NCBI RefSeq assembly: GCF_029760915.1
Contig: NZ_CP121685.1
Location: 1-64,000, forward strand
Length of the DNA: 64,000 nucleotides
Direction of reading: 5' to 3'
Origin: Olleya sp. YS
Lineage (GTDB): Bacteria; Bacteroidota; Bacteroidia; Flavobacteriales; Flavobacteriaceae
Shown piece after piece: positions 1 to 8,326 of this stretch. The position numbers were made by a program, and so were the translations under genes. The notes beneath the pieces were generated by a model. It saw only the letters and a list, made by a program, of their open reading frames with translations. It was not told the origin of the DNA and ran no database searches. Numbering within the stretch: the stretch's first letter is position 1; every line of letters begins with the position of its first letter.

Positions 1-1428
1 ATGAGTGTAACTGCGCAAACGGTATGGAATAATTGTCTCCTATTTATAAAGGATAATATCCAGCCACAAGCATACAAAACTTGGTTTGAGCCAATTGTAG
101 CGGTTAAATTAACGGACAATGCACTTAGCATTCAAGTACCAAGTAAATTTTTCTACGAATGGCTAGAAGAACACTATGTAAAATTATTAAAAGTTGCTTT
201 AACTAAAGAATTGGGTGAAACTGCCAAACTAGTGTACATTATTAAAATGGAAAACACCTATGGCAACAAACAACCATTTACAGAAAAAATTCCAAGTTCT
301 AATAGAAGTGCAGTAAAGTCGCAAGACGTTGATGTACCGCTTAATAATAAGAACCCAGAGTTAAGAAACCCTTTTGTAATTCCTGGTATTAGAAATGTAA
401 AAATCGAATCTCAACTTAATCCAAACTATAATTTTGATAACTTTTTAGAAGGTGATTCTAACCGATTAGCACGTAGTGCTGGTTTAGCAGTATCTGCAAA
501 ACCTGGAGGGACATCTTTTAATCCCTTATTAATTTTTGGTGGTGTTGGATTGGGTAAAACACATTTAGCACATGCTATTGGAGTGGATATTAAAGATAAA
601 TATCCAGAAAAAACAGTTTTATACATCTCTGCTGAAAAGTTCACACAGCAATATATAGACTCTGTTAAAAAGAACAATAGAAATGACTTTATACACTTTT
701 ATCAATTAATAGATGTATTGGTTATTGATGATGTACAATTCTTATCTGGTAAATCTGGAACACAAGATGTATTCTTCCATATTTTTAATCACTTACATCA
801 AAACGGAAAGCAAGTTATTTTAACCAGTGACAAAGCACCTGTGGATATGCAAGATATTGAACAACGTTTACTATCTAGATTTAAATGGGGACTTTCAGCC
901 GAATTACAAACACCAGATTTTGAAACACGTGTTTCAATTTTAAAGAATAAATTATATCGTGATGGTGTAGAAATGCCTGATGATATTATTGAATACGTTG
1001 CTAAAAACATCAAATCTAATATTAGAGAATTAGAAGGTGCTATTATCTCTTTAATTGCTCAATCTTCGTTCAATAAAAAAGAAATTAATATTGAATTAGC
1101 TAAGCAAGTCGTTGAGAAGTTTGTAAAAAATACTAAACGTGAAGTTTCTATTGATTACATTCAAAAGATTGTATCTGATTACTTCCAAATGGATGTAGAT
1201 ACCTTACAATCTAAAACTAGAAAGCGTCACATTGTACAAGCTAGACAGTTAGCCATGTTTTTTGCAAAAAAATTCACCAAAGCCTCATTAGCTAGTATTG
1301 GTTCTCAAATTGGTAAACGTGATCATGCTACGGTTTTACATGCTTGTAAAACAGTAGATAATTTATCCACTACAGATAAGCAGTTTAGAAAATACGTTGA
1401 GGATTTAACCAAAAAACTGTCGGTTTAA
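1..1428 (+). CDS. dnaA: Chromosomal replication initiator protein DnaA
   Basis: DnaA is the AAA+ ATPase that binds DnaA boxes and opens the origin. The 475-residue protein has the usual length. An N-terminal DnaB-interaction domain is followed by a Walker A motif GGVGLGKT near residues 180-187, a Walker B motif VLVIDDVQFL near 239-248, a sensor region around SRFKWGL, and a C-terminal helix-turn-helix with the signature GKRDHATVLHACKTV near 437-451. The window begins exactly at its ATG, the usual convention for numbering a closed chromosome, so oriC is probably just outside the window. The LMW phosphatase gene follows in the same direction after 32 nt, with a perfect palindrome in between. Confidence 0.98.
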   Translation: MSVTAQTVWNNCLLFIKDNIQPQAYKTWFEPIVAVKLTDNALSIQVPSKFFYEWLEEHYVKLLKVALTKELGETAKLVYIIKMENTYGNKQPFTEKIPSSNRSAVKSQDVDVPLNNKNPELRNPFVIPGIRNVKIESQLNPNYNFDNFLEGDSNRLARSAGLAVSAKPGGTSFNPLLIFGGVGLGKTHLAHAIGVDIKDKYPEKTVLYISAEKFTQQYIDSVKKNNRNDFIHFYQLIDVLVIDDVQFLSGKSGTQDVFFHIFNHLHQNGKQVILTSDKAPVDMQDIEQRLLSRFKWGLSAELQTPDFETRVSILKNKLYRDGVEMPDDIIEYVAKNIKSNIRELEGAIISLIAQSSFNKKEINIELAKQVVEKFVKNTKREVSIDYIQKIVSDYFQMDVDTLQSKTRKRHIVQARQLAMFFAKKFTKASLASIGSQIGKRDHATVLHACKTVDNLSTTDKQFRKYVEDLTKKLSV

Positions 1429-1436
1429 TTAATTAA

Positions 1437-1454
1437 TTTCCGATATCTCGGAAA
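1437..1454. repeat. Perfect 7-bp inverted repeat between dnaA and the phosphatase gene
   Basis: TTTCCGA and TCGGAAA flank a 4-nt loop TATC. The hairpin ends 6 nt before the ATG at 1461. It is not followed by a T-run on the plus strand, so it is not a typical terminator. It could be an operator or an RNA hairpin near the translation start. The perfection of the repeat is seen directly; the role is unknown. Confidence 0.6.
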
Positions 1455-1460
1455 AAATAT

Positions 1461-1910
1461 ATGACTAAAATTTTAATGGTTTGCTTAGGAAACATTTGTC
1501 GTTCTCCTTTAGCAGAAGGTATTTTAAAATCTAAACTAGATGCAGACTTTTTTACAGTTGATTCTGCAGGAACCAGTGCTTATCACATTGGTAATAAACC
1601 AGATGCAAGATCCATTGCTGTTGCAAAATTAAATGGTATTGATATTTCTAGTCAACGTGCTAGACAATTCAGCAAACAAGATTTTAAAGATTTTGATGTT
1701 ATCTATGCAATGGATAATTCCAATTACAATAATATTGTTGCTTTAGCAGCTAATGAAGACGATAAAGCAAAAGTAAAATTAATTTTAAACACAATATCCC
1801 CAAATCAAAATCTAGACGTACCAGATCCATATTATGGAGGTGACAAGGGTTTTGATAATGTGTATCATCTACTAGACAATGCTTGTTCTGCTATTATAGA
1901 AACCCTTTAA
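1461..1910 (+). CDS. Low-molecular-weight protein-tyrosine phosphatase
   Basis: This is a cytoplasmic cysteine phosphatase of the LMW-PTP fold. The P-loop C-x5-R-S is CLGNICRS, with nucleophile Cys8 and Arg14, and the acid loop DPYY supplies Asp122. The length of 149 residues is normal for a full single domain. In bacteria such enzymes often act on tyrosine kinases that control exopolysaccharide export. No such kinase is visible nearby, so the substrate is unknown. It lies just behind dnaA and 28 nt before a methylase gene, probably co-transcribed. The start is an ATG 6 nt after a perfect hairpin. Confidence 0.93.
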   Translation: MTKILMVCLGNICRSPLAEGILKSKLDADFFTVDSAGTSAYHIGNKPDARSIAVAKLNGIDISSQRARQFSKQDFKDFDVIYAMDNSNYNNIVALAANEDDKAKVKLILNTISPNQNLDVPDPYYGGDKGFDNVYHLLDNACSAIIETL

Positions 1911-1938
1911 AATAATTAATTTATTACCTTTAAAATCT

Positions 1939-2649
1939 ATGGATAAAGGCACACTATATTTAATACCTTCGACTTTAGGAGATTCTAATCCTTTACATGT
2001 TTTACCCATTCAAGTGAAACATATTATAGACAGATTGGATACATTTATTGTAGAAAACTCAAAATCTGCAAGAAAATTTATAAAAAGTATAGCTCCAGAA
2101 AAGCAACAATCAAGTCTAACACTATTTGAATTAAATAAGCATACAGAACCAACAGACTTACCAAATTTTATACAAACTTGTTTAAAAGGTCAAGATTTAG
2201 GTTTACTATCTGATGCTGGTTGCCCAGGAATTGCAGATCCAGGAGCAGATATTGTAAGTTTAGCACATAAACATAACATACAAGTTGTTCCTTTAGTAGG
2301 CCCATCTTCTATTCTATTAGCTATGATGGCTTCAGGGTTTAATGGACAAAGCTTTGCTTTTAATGGTTATTTACCTATTGATAAAAATGAAAGAAAAACA
2401 GAGATAAAACGTCTTGAGCGAATAAGTTTTGAGCAAAATCAAACTCAATCTTTTATAGAAACTCCTTACAGAAACAATAAATTATTAGAAGATTTATGTG
2501 CTGTTTTGGGTGACCATACAGAAATTTGTGTAGCGTGTGATATCACTCTTCCTAAAGAATTTATAAAAACTAAAACTGTAAAGGATTGGAAAAAAAATAG
2601 TGTTAACCTACATAAAAGACCAACACTATTTATTATTCATAAAAGCTAA
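1939..2649 (+). CDS. SAM-dependent methyltransferase, RsmI-like tetrapyrrole-methylase fold
   Basis: The protein belongs to the tetrapyrrole methylase superfamily, in the branch containing RsmI, the 16S rRNA C1402 2'-O-methyltransferase. The motif LLSDAGCPGIADPGAD (near residues 90-105) matches the conserved SDAGxPgxxDPG signature, and VPLVGPSS follows as in RsmI. At 236 residues it is shorter than classical RsmI (about 280) and lacks its C-terminal extension. It may therefore be the short paralogue common in Bacteroidota rather than RsmI itself. It ends 3 nt before the stop of the convergent minus-strand gene, leaving no room for a separate terminator. Confidence 0.88.
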   Translation: MDKGTLYLIPSTLGDSNPLHVLPIQVKHIIDRLDTFIVENSKSARKFIKSIAPEKQQSSLTLFELNKHTEPTDLPNFIQTCLKGQDLGLLSDAGCPGIADPGADIVSLAHKHNIQVVPLVGPSSILLAMMASGFNGQSFAFNGYLPIDKNERKTEIKRLERISFEQNQTQSFIETPYRNNKLLEDLCAVLGDHTEICVACDITLPKEFIKTKTVKDWKKNSVNLHKRPTLFIIHKS

Positions 2650-2652
2650 TTA

Positions 2653-3270
2653 CTAAGCTCTATTATATTTTACTTTTACCTTTTTTAAAGGTTTTATTAA
2701 TGAAGTATCGTATCCAGAGAACTTCTTCATATAGTACTTAATAGTAGCACCATTGGCATCCGCAAAGTTTTGCTCGCCATAACTTCTAAGAAATTTTTTA
2801 ACACTTCCTGGACCTGCTAGATGTGCTGCAGCTAATATACCTGATTCGGTCACCTTAACACCACTAACATATTTACCATTAAAACGTTTAATATCACGAC
2901 GCAATACCCATTTATTACGTTGTGCATTAGCAATAAATGCTTTTTCTTGTAGTTCAGGATTATTTAAGAAGAAATTTGGATGATGAATTCCAATAACTTT
3001 TAAAGTACTTTTTCCAAACTGATATTTTCCTAAATACCCATATTGGTTGACTCTAAAATAATCGTTTTGAGATTCTTTAAAACCTAAAGCTTCTTTAAAG
3101 CCTGTAAAGGTCTTCCCTAAATGTGGGCTATAAGATTCAGGTTGGTAACAGTTTTCAACAGTTACCTTTTGCTCCTTTAATTGTTTTGGAGCAGGTTGTA
3201 TAGAAATGACTATAACAACTAAAATAGATATTGTAAGTACTAGCGATAAAAACTTTCCAATATTTTTCAT
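2653..3270 (-). CDS. Lysozyme-like, membrane-anchored peptidoglycan-active protein (putative)
   Basis: From the ATG at 3270 the protein is 205 residues, beginning with MKNIGKFLS and a single hydrophobic segment (about residues 6-24) that is a signal anchor or signal peptide. The periplasmic part contains FKESQNDYFRVNQYGYLGKYQFG and a later LAAAHLAGPGSVKKFL. This pattern, an early Glu followed by GxYQF and then AAxHLAG, resembles the lysozyme/SLT fold, so peptidoglycan cleavage is plausible but unproven. An upstream start at 3330 is open in frame but lies inside the -7 promoter box at 3328-3335, so the 3270 start is preferred. Confidence 0.7.
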   Translation of the reverse strand: MKNIGKFLSLVLTISILVVIVISIQPAPKQLKEQKVTVENCYQPESYSPHLGKTFTGFKEALGFKESQNDYFRVNQYGYLGKYQFGKSTLKVIGIHHPNFFLNNPELQEKAFIANAQRNKWVLRRDIKRFNGKYVSGVKVTESGILAAAHLAGPGSVKKFLRSYGEQNFADANGATIKYYMKKFSGYDTSLIKPLKKVKVKYNRA

Positions 3271-3327
3271 TTTTCTAGTTTTTGTAACCTTAAACCATGG
3301 TGGTTTTGAGGCTAAAATTTCGACGCG

Positions 3328-3335
3328 CAAATATA
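3328..3335 (-). promoter_or_regulatory. Bacteroidota -7 box for the lysozyme-like gene
   Basis: On the minus strand the sequence reads TATATTTG, an exact match to TAnnTTTG. The nearest TTG upstream is about 25 nt away, slightly farther than the usual -33 spacing. Transcription would start near 3322, giving a leader of about 50 nt to the ATG at 3270. Confidence 0.55.
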
Positions 3336-3377
3336 CGACATTTTATTAAAAACTGAAAATCAATATGTTAACTTGTG

Positions 3378-4286
3378 TTAAAAATAGATAAAGTGCCCAG
3401 TTAGCTTACCATTACCGCTTATTTCTAGCGTTGGAAAAGGTACCTTTATAACATTAATAATGTTGAAAAATTGTTTTAAAAAAGTAGATTTAGTTTTAAT
3501 CTTAGTTAAATCTGCATCTAAACTTAAATAAAATTGCTGACGTCGTTGTTGATTAGGAAAATGTACAGATTGAAGGTCATTAGTTCCATACAACAATCCA
3601 TCTACTCCATATCCAACTGCTATGTTTAACCACTTGGGTACATTGCTGTCTTTAAAAAAAGAATGTACATTGGCACTTAACCAATAGGTTTGACCATTAT
3701 AGTCTTTAATAACCTCTTCTAATAATCCTTCTCCCAATTTTTTAGGATTTTGTTTTGCATACGGACTTCTGTTAAAAGAATACTTTAGCTGGATACGTTG
3801 CTCATCCCATAATAAATCTTGTCCTACATACAAGCCAGCACCTGCTGCGTTTGCTGCAAAATCTCCCCAAGAAAAACCCCATTCTTTAGAAAATCCATCT
3901 AAAATTTCTACTGCTGTTAGAAAAGTAAACCCTAATGTTGCACCAAATACTAACTGGTTTTGTTGACTAACTCCACTCCATTCCAATGTTTGTGCTCCAA
4001 ATCGACCCAATTGATAAGCAGTAAACGTATGACCTAACTTATCCATTTGAAACCACTCCGAATTATCGTTGATAGTATGAAACTTTGAACGCTCAAAATC
4101 TGCATACCACAATTGATCTAAACCAATTAAAGCTATAGATGCTAAACCAGTTTCGGTAATAATTACAGCGCTTCTTCTTTTGATATTTAAGGTATCACTT
4201 GGTGCAAAAAATGAAGTCGTATCGGTTTGTGCAACAGTGACAACCGAAAAAAAGAATAAGAATAAATACGATATATATTTCAACAA
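3378..4286 (-). CDS. DUF2279 family protein
   Basis: The 302-residue protein has a cleavable signal peptide ending near VTVAQ (residue 20). A conserved central block follows: QMDKLGHTFTAYQLGRF, then WGFSWGDFAANAAGAGLYVGQDLLWDEQRIQLKYSFNRS. This pattern is typical of DUF2279, in which short hydrophobic helices are followed by a small amphipathic C-terminal part. It is exported and may sit in the outer membrane or periplasm; no function is established. Downstream of mltG on the same strand, it follows after 5 nt, so the two are probably co-transcribed. Confidence 0.85.
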   Translation of the reverse strand: MLKYISYLFLFFFSVVTVAQTDTTSFFAPSDTLNIKRRSAVIITETGLASIALIGLDQLWYADFERSKFHTINDNSEWFQMDKLGHTFTAYQLGRFGAQTLEWSGVSQQNQLVFGATLGFTFLTAVEILDGFSKEWGFSWGDFAANAAGAGLYVGQDLLWDEQRIQLKYSFNRSPYAKQNPKKLGEGLLEEVIKDYNGQTYWLSANVHSFFKDSNVPKWLNIAVGYGVDGLLYGTNDLQSVHFPNQQRRQQFYLSLDADLTKIKTKSTFLKQFFNIINVIKVPFPTLEISGNGKLTGHFIYF

Positions 4287-4291
4287 AAAAA

Positions 4292-5335
4292 TTATCTATT
4301 AACGCCTTGACTATTAATCCAATTGACATATTCCTGTCTATTAGCATTATGCTGATTCAGGGTTTTAGCAAATTTATGGTAACCAAAGTTTTTAACATTA
4401 GCTACAAAGTAATAGTAATCGTGTTTTTCTGGATTTAGTACAGCATCTATTGCAGAGACGTCAGGCATAGTGATTGGTCCAGGAGGAATTCCTGGGTATT
4501 TGTACGTATTATAAGGCGAATCTATTTCTAAATCTTTATATAAAACACGTTTGATGACTTGATCAAAATCATTCTCTTTAGATTTTTTAGCAAATATAAC
4601 GGTTGGGTCAGCTTGTAAAGGCATACCTCTTTTTATTCTGTTTAGATACACACCTGCAACTCGAGGTCGCTCATCGACTTTTGCGGTTTCCTTTTGCACA
4701 ATAGAAGCTAAGGTCATCACCTCATTGACTGATAAGTTTAACGCTTTACGTTTGGCTTGTCTATTATTATTCCAAAACTTAAAATATTCTTTCAACATTT
4801 TATCTCTAAAAGCTTCCGCAGAAGTATTCCAGAAAAATTCATAGCTATTGGGTACATACATATTTATAACAGTACCCTCTGTAAACTTATTCTTCTCTAA
4901 AAAAGCTTTATCAGTCATAGCTTTTAGTAGTGTTAAGCTGTCTGGTTCTATTTGTTGAGCAATTCGACCTGCAAGGTCTTGGATACGTTCTTGATTATTA
5001 AAACTTAGTTGTATTGGTAAATTATTAATTCGGATTGAATTAATAATATCGTTATTACTCATGTCTTTTTCAATTGCATAACGACCTGCTCTTATATTAG
5101 TCGTATATTCTTTTCTTTCAGCTAAAGCATCAAAACTATTTATGTCTTTAAGTAAAGGAATTAGTTGTTCTCTAACATCTTCATATCTTGCATCTGTTGG
5201 AATATAAATATAAGCTTTATCATTATTAAAAGCAGTGTTTTTTTTAAACATCGCTCCATAAACAAAGTTTGCAAAGTATGCAGCTATGACTAAGCCTATA
5301 ATGGCAATAGCCACTAAAATTTTTTTAATATACAT
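4292..5335 (-). CDS. mltG: Endolytic murein transglycosylase MltG (YceG family)
   Basis: MltG cleaves nascent glycan strands in the inner membrane and releases them from the synthase. The protein has 347 residues with one N-terminal membrane helix (about 5-27), a LysM-like linker region, and the YceG core. The catalytic signature LASIVQKETAKVDERPRVAG places the active Glu at residue 216. It is followed by YLNRIKRGMPLQADPTV and YNTYKYPGIPPGPI, both diagnostic. Its start overlaps the stop of the upstream GNAT gene by 11 nt, and the gene lies in a tight operon with dapF. Confidence 0.96.
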   Translation of the reverse strand: MYIKKILVAIAIIGLVIAAYFANFVYGAMFKKNTAFNNDKAYIYIPTDARYEDVREQLIPLLKDINSFDALAERKEYTTNIRAGRYAIEKDMSNNDIINSIRINNLPIQLSFNNQERIQDLAGRIAQQIEPDSLTLLKAMTDKAFLEKNKFTEGTVINMYVPNSYEFFWNTSAEAFRDKMLKEYFKFWNNNRQAKRKALNLSVNEVMTLASIVQKETAKVDERPRVAGVYLNRIKRGMPLQADPTVIFAKKSKENDFDQVIKRVLYKDLEIDSPYNTYKYPGIPPGPITMPDVSAIDAVLNPEKHDYYYFVANVKNFGYHKFAKTLNQHNANRQEYVNWINSQGVNR

Positions 5336-5858
5336 CTGTGTTTATTAATTGAAATAAATATTCGTTTTTATAGTGTCCGTTAATAAAATTCCAGTCTTTT
5401 TTTAGTCCTATCTCTTTAAATCCTTGGTTTTTAAAGAGAATGATGCTAGCTTCATTGTTTTCTGAAATATTACAATACAATTGGTGTAAATCTAAATGCG
5501 TAAAACAATAATTAACTAATAATTGCACTGCCTCTTTACCATAGCCTTGTTGTCGGTTTTCAGTATCCTTAATCAAAATTCCAATACCTGCACGACGATT
5601 TTTAAAATCAAAATCAAAAATATCAATCATACCAATAGCAACATCATTAGTATTACAAATCACTAACCGCAGTTGTTTGACTTCAAAAATATCTTTGTGT
5701 GCATTATCTAAATATTGCTTTATTAAATATTTTGAATAAGGTGTAATGGTATTACTAATTTCCCAAATAGTTTCATCATTTTCAATCTGATGAATAAATG
5801 CTAAATCTTCAGGCTCTAAAGCACGCAGATAAATATGTTTGCCTTGTAATGTTAGCAT
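5325..5858 (-). CDS. GNAT acetyltransferase, RimJ/RimL type
   Basis: This 177-residue single-domain acetyltransferase fits the RimJ/RimL branch. It starts with the typical LQGKHIYLRALEPEDLAFI, and the acetyl-CoA loop is about ENRQQGYGKEAVQLLVNYCF. The following NISENNEASIILFKNQGFKEIGLKK matches the family's C-terminal N-x-x-S-x-x-(L/F)F-x-x-x-GF pattern. The acceptor is unknown: a ribosomal protein N-terminus or a small metabolite are both possible. It overlaps dapF by 7 nt and mltG by 11 nt, suggesting translational coupling of the three genes. Confidence 0.9.
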   Translation of the reverse strand: MLTLQGKHIYLRALEPEDLAFIHQIENDETIWEISNTITPYSKYLIKQYLDNAHKDIFEVKQLRLVICNTNDVAIGMIDIFDFDFKNRRAGIGILIKDTENRQQGYGKEAVQLLVNYCFTHLDLHQLYCNISENNEASIILFKNQGFKEIGLKKDWNFINGHYKNEYLFQLINTDVY

Positions 5859-6631
5859 GTAATTTCGCCTTTAAAAACTTGAGTTGCAGGTCCAATTAAC
5901 ATGACCTGTTTATAGGTGTCTTTTTCTTTATTAAAAGCCACTTTTAATTGTCCGCCTTCAACATTCAAATTAATTTCAGAAGCATCCGTTTGCCCTGTCT
6001 TATGCATAGCTATTGCTACAGCTGTTACACCAGTACCACATGACAACGTTTCATCTTCTACACCTCTTTCATAAGTTCTTACCGCAAAGGTGTTTTTGTT
6101 AACTTGTTCTACAAAATTTACATTGCTTCCAATTTCATTATAAGGCTGTCCATATCGTATTGATCTACCATCGTTTTTTACATCAAAAGCTGTTAAGTCT
6201 TTAACCACTTGGACATGATGTGGTGAGCCTGTATCCAAAAACTGATGGGTATCAAAAAGTTGGATGGTAGTGACATCTTTCATTTGTAAATGGATTAAAC
6301 CGTCTTCAATCTTAGCATAATGTAATCCATCAATTGCTTCAAAAGTGGTTTCGTGTTTAATAAGCTGCAAAAATTCCGCGAAAGCAACAATACAACGTCC
6401 ACCATTACCACACATAGTGCTTTCGTTTCCGTCTGCATTAAAATACACCATTTTAAAATCAAGAGTAGGATGATTTTCTAACAATATCAAGCCATCAGCA
6501 CCTATGCCAAATTTACGGTCACATAAAAAAGCAATCCGTTTGGTATTATTTTTGTTGAAGATACCTTGTCTGTTATCAACGATAACAAAGTCATTACCTG
6601 TTCCTTGATATTTGTAAAAAGTTAGAGTCAT
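5852..6631 (-). CDS. dapF: Diaminopimelate epimerase
   Basis: DapF interconverts LL- and meso-diaminopimelate for lysine and peptidoglycan synthesis. Both catalytic cysteines are in their motifs: CGNGGRC with Cys74 and SCGTG with Cys198. The conserved start FYKYQGTGNDFVIVDN and the GSPHHV loop are also present. The length of 259 residues is normal. It is the first gene of a minus-strand group dapF-GNAT-mltG-DUF2279, which mixes wall precursor supply with wall processing. A -7 box TATATTTG lies 24 nt before the ATG. Codons 82-86 (VAFAE) hold a 15-mer also found in recQ. Confidence 0.97.
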   Translation of the reverse strand: MTLTFYKYQGTGNDFVIVDNRQGIFNKNNTKRIAFLCDRKFGIGADGLILLENHPTLDFKMVYFNADGNESTMCGNGGRCIVAFAEFLQLIKHETTFEAIDGLHYAKIEDGLIHLQMKDVTTIQLFDTHQFLDTGSPHHVQVVKDLTAFDVKNDGRSIRYGQPYNEIGSNVNFVEQVNKNTFAVRTYERGVEDETLSCGTGVTAVAIAMHKTGQTDASEINLNVEGGQLKVAFNKEKDTYKQVMLIGPATQVFKGEITC

Positions 6632-6654
6632 TTAAAAATGCAAAAATTGTAAGA

Positions 6655-6662
6655 CAAATATA
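6655..6662 (-). promoter_or_regulatory. dapF: Bacteroidota -7 box for the dapF operon
   Basis: The minus strand reads TATATTTG, an exact TAnnTTTG. No clear TTG is found at the -33 spacing. The expected transcript start is near 6650, about 20 nt before the dapF ATG. Confidence 0.5.
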
Positions 6663-6762
6663 AGTTTTTTCAGTTGTTAAAACGTCGTTAAAGTTGAAAT
6701 AGGCACTCAATAATTAATTAATTTTAATCGTTAGTCTAATAAATCTAAACTAAGTTTTTTAT

Positions 6763-8172
6763 ATGAAGAAGATGTTAACTTTGGTTTTAGTTTCGGTATT
6801 AGGAGGCGCAATTACTCTAGGAACCTATAAAACCTTTCTTGAAAAAGAAGAACAGCCAATTGCAACAACATTGCAGGATAATCCTGTGTTTTTACCTACC
6901 AATTATAACTCAAATAAAACTGTTTTAGCTGCTGCTGAGGGTATAGATTTTACTACTGCTGCAGACAAAACTTTAGATGCTGTAGTACATGTTAAAAATG
7001 TAGCAGTTAATAATGTACAACCAACTTTACAAGACTTGTTTTATGGTCGTGTACCACAACGTAGACAGTTAGGTACTGGAAGTGGCGTTATAATTTCGCC
7101 TGATGGTTACATTATAACTAACAATCATGTTATTGAAGATTCTGAACAATTAAGTATCACCTTAAACGACAACAGGACATTAGTCGCAGAAATTGTGGGT
7201 ACAGATCCTAAAACAGATATTGCGTTATTAAAAGTAGAAACTGAAGACCAGTTACCATACACTACGTTTGGTGATAGTGATTCTGCAAAAATTGGAGAAT
7301 GGGTTTTAGCTGTTGGTAATCCGTTTAATTTAACCTCTACGGTTACCGCTGGAATTATAAGTGCTAAATCCAGAGATTTAAGTGGGCAAAGTACACAATC
7401 CTTTATACAGACTGATGCTGCTGTAAATCCAGGTAATTCTGGAGGAGCCTTAGTAAATACAGCTGGCGAGTTAATTGGTATTAATACTGCAATTACTTCG
7501 CAAACAGGGTCTTACATTGGATATTCGTTTGCGGTACCTAGTAACATAGCCAAAAAAGTGGTACAAGATATTATGGAGTTTGGTAACGTACAAAACGGTA
7601 TCTTGGGTGTTATTGGAGGTTCTCTAAATAGTAACTATGCCGAAAAATTAGGAGTAGCAGAAACCGAAGGGTTTTATGTAGATGATGTTGAAGAAGATAC
7701 AGGAGCTGCAGAAGCTGGAATTAAAAGTGGAGACATCATTAAAAAAATAGATAATATCTCTATTAAAAAGTTTAGCGATTTAAGAGGGTTTTTAGACTCT
7801 AAAAGACCAAATGATGTGGTTAATGTAACCTTGTTAAGAAATGGTGTAGAAAAAGAACTTTCTGTTACACTGCTTAAAAGTAATACCTATATTTTACCTG
7901 TTATAGGTGTTATTAAAAATGCGAAGCCAGAAGAATTGAGAAAATACAAAACTAAACATGGTGTAAAAATCATGAAAGTTAATGGTACTTATGGCAGATA
8001 TTTACAAAGTGAAGGCATTGAAGAAGGTAACATTATAACTGCCATCAATAATATTAAAATTGAATCTATTGATGATGTTGATAGAATACTAAAAAACAGA
8101 GATACTTATCAACCTTTAAGCATTGAGTTAATTAACTCTAAAGGCGAAACTAATCGCTATGGTTTGAGGTAA
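6763..8172 (+). CDS. HtrA/DegP-type periplasmic serine protease with two PDZ domains
   Basis: This is a Do-type protease and chaperone of the envelope. The 469-residue protein has an N-terminal hydrophobic helix (about 3-20). The trypsin-like domain has His122 in TNNHVIE, Asp152 in TDIALLKVE and Ser226 in NPGNSGGAL, so the triad is complete. A PDZ domain around residues 280-375 includes AAEAGIKSGDIIKKIDN, and a more divergent PDZ domain ends the protein. It is transcribed divergently from dapF across 131 nt. A strong intrinsic terminator follows at 8198-8238. Confidence 0.95.
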   Translation: MKKMLTLVLVSVLGGAITLGTYKTFLEKEEQPIATTLQDNPVFLPTNYNSNKTVLAAAEGIDFTTAADKTLDAVVHVKNVAVNNVQPTLQDLFYGRVPQRRQLGTGSGVIISPDGYIITNNHVIEDSEQLSITLNDNRTLVAEIVGTDPKTDIALLKVETEDQLPYTTFGDSDSAKIGEWVLAVGNPFNLTSTVTAGIISAKSRDLSGQSTQSFIQTDAAVNPGNSGGALVNTAGELIGINTAITSQTGSYIGYSFAVPSNIAKKVVQDIMEFGNVQNGILGVIGGSLNSNYAEKLGVAETEGFYVDDVEEDTGAAEAGIKSGDIIKKIDNISIKKFSDLRGFLDSKRPNDVVNVTLLRNGVEKELSVTLLKSNTYILPVIGVIKNAKPEELRKYKTKHGVKIMKVNGTYGRYLQSEGIEEGNIITAINNIKIESIDDVDRILKNRDTYQPLSIELINSKGETNRYGLR

Positions 8173-8197
8173 TCTTTTAAATACTTATTATAAAATG

Positions 8198-8238
8198 ACA
8201 AAGCACTTAATTTAAAAATTAAGTGCTTTGTTTTTTTT
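8198..8238 (+). terminator. Intrinsic terminator after the HtrA gene
   Basis: A long AT-rich stem, CAAAGCACTTAATT paired with AATTAAGTGCTTTG around a short TAAA loop, is followed by eight Ts. It separates the protease gene from the GAPDH gene. Confidence 0.9.
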
Positions 8239-8272
8239 GTGGATTTTGTTTTACGAAATCGTTTGAAATCTG

Positions 8273-8280
8273 TACTTTTG
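8273..8280 (+). promoter_or_regulatory. Bacteroidota -7 box for the GAPDH gene
   Basis: The sequence TACTTTTG matches TAnnTTTG exactly. A TTTG at 8245-8248 lies 24 nt upstream and could serve as the -33 element, although the spacing is long. The transcript would begin near 8286, about 40 nt before the ATG at 8327. Confidence 0.55.
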
Positions 8281-8326
8281 CCGAAATTTTCAAATTCAAT
8301 TTTAACAACACACTAAACAAAAAACA

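Noticed and set aside
1363-1371. DnaA-box-like TTATCCACT inside dnaA
   Set aside because: One mismatch to TTATCCACA, single copy, and it encodes ordinary protein (NLSTT). No cluster of boxes or AT-rich unwinding region is seen, so it does not mark oriC.
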